A DNA stretch of 64,000 nucleotides from Lateolabrax maculatus. Lineage: Eukaryota; Chordata; Actinopteri; Acropomatiformes; Lateolabracidae. Made by a program: the position numbers and the translations under genes. Numbering within the stretch: the stretch's first letter is position 1; each line of letters begins with the position of its first letter. The notes under the pieces were generated by a model. It made no database searches, was not told where the DNA came from, and was given only the letters and a program-made list of their open reading frames with translations. Of this stretch, positions 63,701-64,000 are shown one piece after another. The stretch lies in NCBI GenBank assembly GCA_031216445.1, contig CM062199.1:7040501-7104500 (forward strand). The letters are read 5' to 3'.

Positions 63701-64000
63701 CGTATTTACAAGCCTATCATGTGGACATCAAAATATACGACTTTCAGCCTCACGGATGTTTTGTGTCCAAAGTTGCTGTAGTAGAATATAGATTTGGTGA
63801 TTGAAAAAATTGAGTGATGATAAGGGGGCATATAGTAACAGTCCCAAGTACATGGATGTTATTCCAAACATACCCAGATACTAAGGGTCTTTATATACCT
63901 TAAATAACACAGACTGAACTACAAATTAAAATATCATTGGCTGTAAACTTTCCTGACTATATTATTAACCCCAAAACACATTTTTGCCATTTATTTGTTT

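Larger units (their letters stand above)
60819..64000. other. Distal non-coding flank
   Basis: Contains two enhancer-like stretches (61140-61625 and 62990-63700), a G-rich tract at 61625-61650 and the CCCTAA-like run near 62700. No coding region was recognised. Confidence 0.6.

Noticed and set aside
1..64000. CRISPR arrays, prokaryotic operons or an integrated virus
   Set aside because: Composition, intron-containing gene and microsatellites are vertebrate; no spaced repeats, viral genes or long viral open frames were seen.

Overview
The window is vertebrate, almost certainly teleost, nuclear DNA. It carries one recognisable protein-coding gene, a spalt-like zinc-finger transcription factor read on the minus strand. 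Sequence features match SALL3 rather than SALL1 or SALL4, so I call it sall3; I cannot tell a sall3a from a sall3b copy. Evidence for a fish is the compact gene (about 13.5 kb from start to stop codon), very frequent CA/GT microsatellites, hAT-like miniature elements and other repeats that look teleost-typical. The species cannot be named.

The gene can be rebuilt with consistent splice signals and phases. Coding exon 1 is 31135-31054 (NuRD-recruiting N-terminus), exon 2 is 22495-19340 (C2HC finger, glutamine-rich region, zinc-finger clusters 1 and 2), exon 3 is 18914-18577 (first part of the C-terminal finger pair) and exon 4 is 18042-17611 (rest of that pair and the C-terminus). The join gives 1335 residues. 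The most notable point is that the third double zinc finger of SALL1 and human SALL3 is absent. A 425-bp AT-rich intron with no finger-like sequence sits where it should be.

The start codon lies at the edge of a GC-rich, CpG-rich block (about 31.0-32.7 kb) with two inverted CCAAT boxes. A second GC-rich block with three CCAAT boxes lies at 34.9-35.6 kb and may be an alternative promoter or a divergent non-coding transcript start.

Everything else (1-16.8 kb and about 35.6-64 kb) looks like a gene desert, as expected around SALL genes. It contains microsatellites, a hAT-like miniature element at 56.5 kb, a repeat-rich patch at 49.7-52.5 kb with a duplicated ~320-bp block, a decayed protein-coding exon at 60.1-60.4 kb, and many unique stretches rich in homeodomain- and POU-type motifs that look like conserved non-coding enhancers. 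I found no tRNA, rRNA, CRISPR array or intact transposase, and no convincing new multi-gene system.
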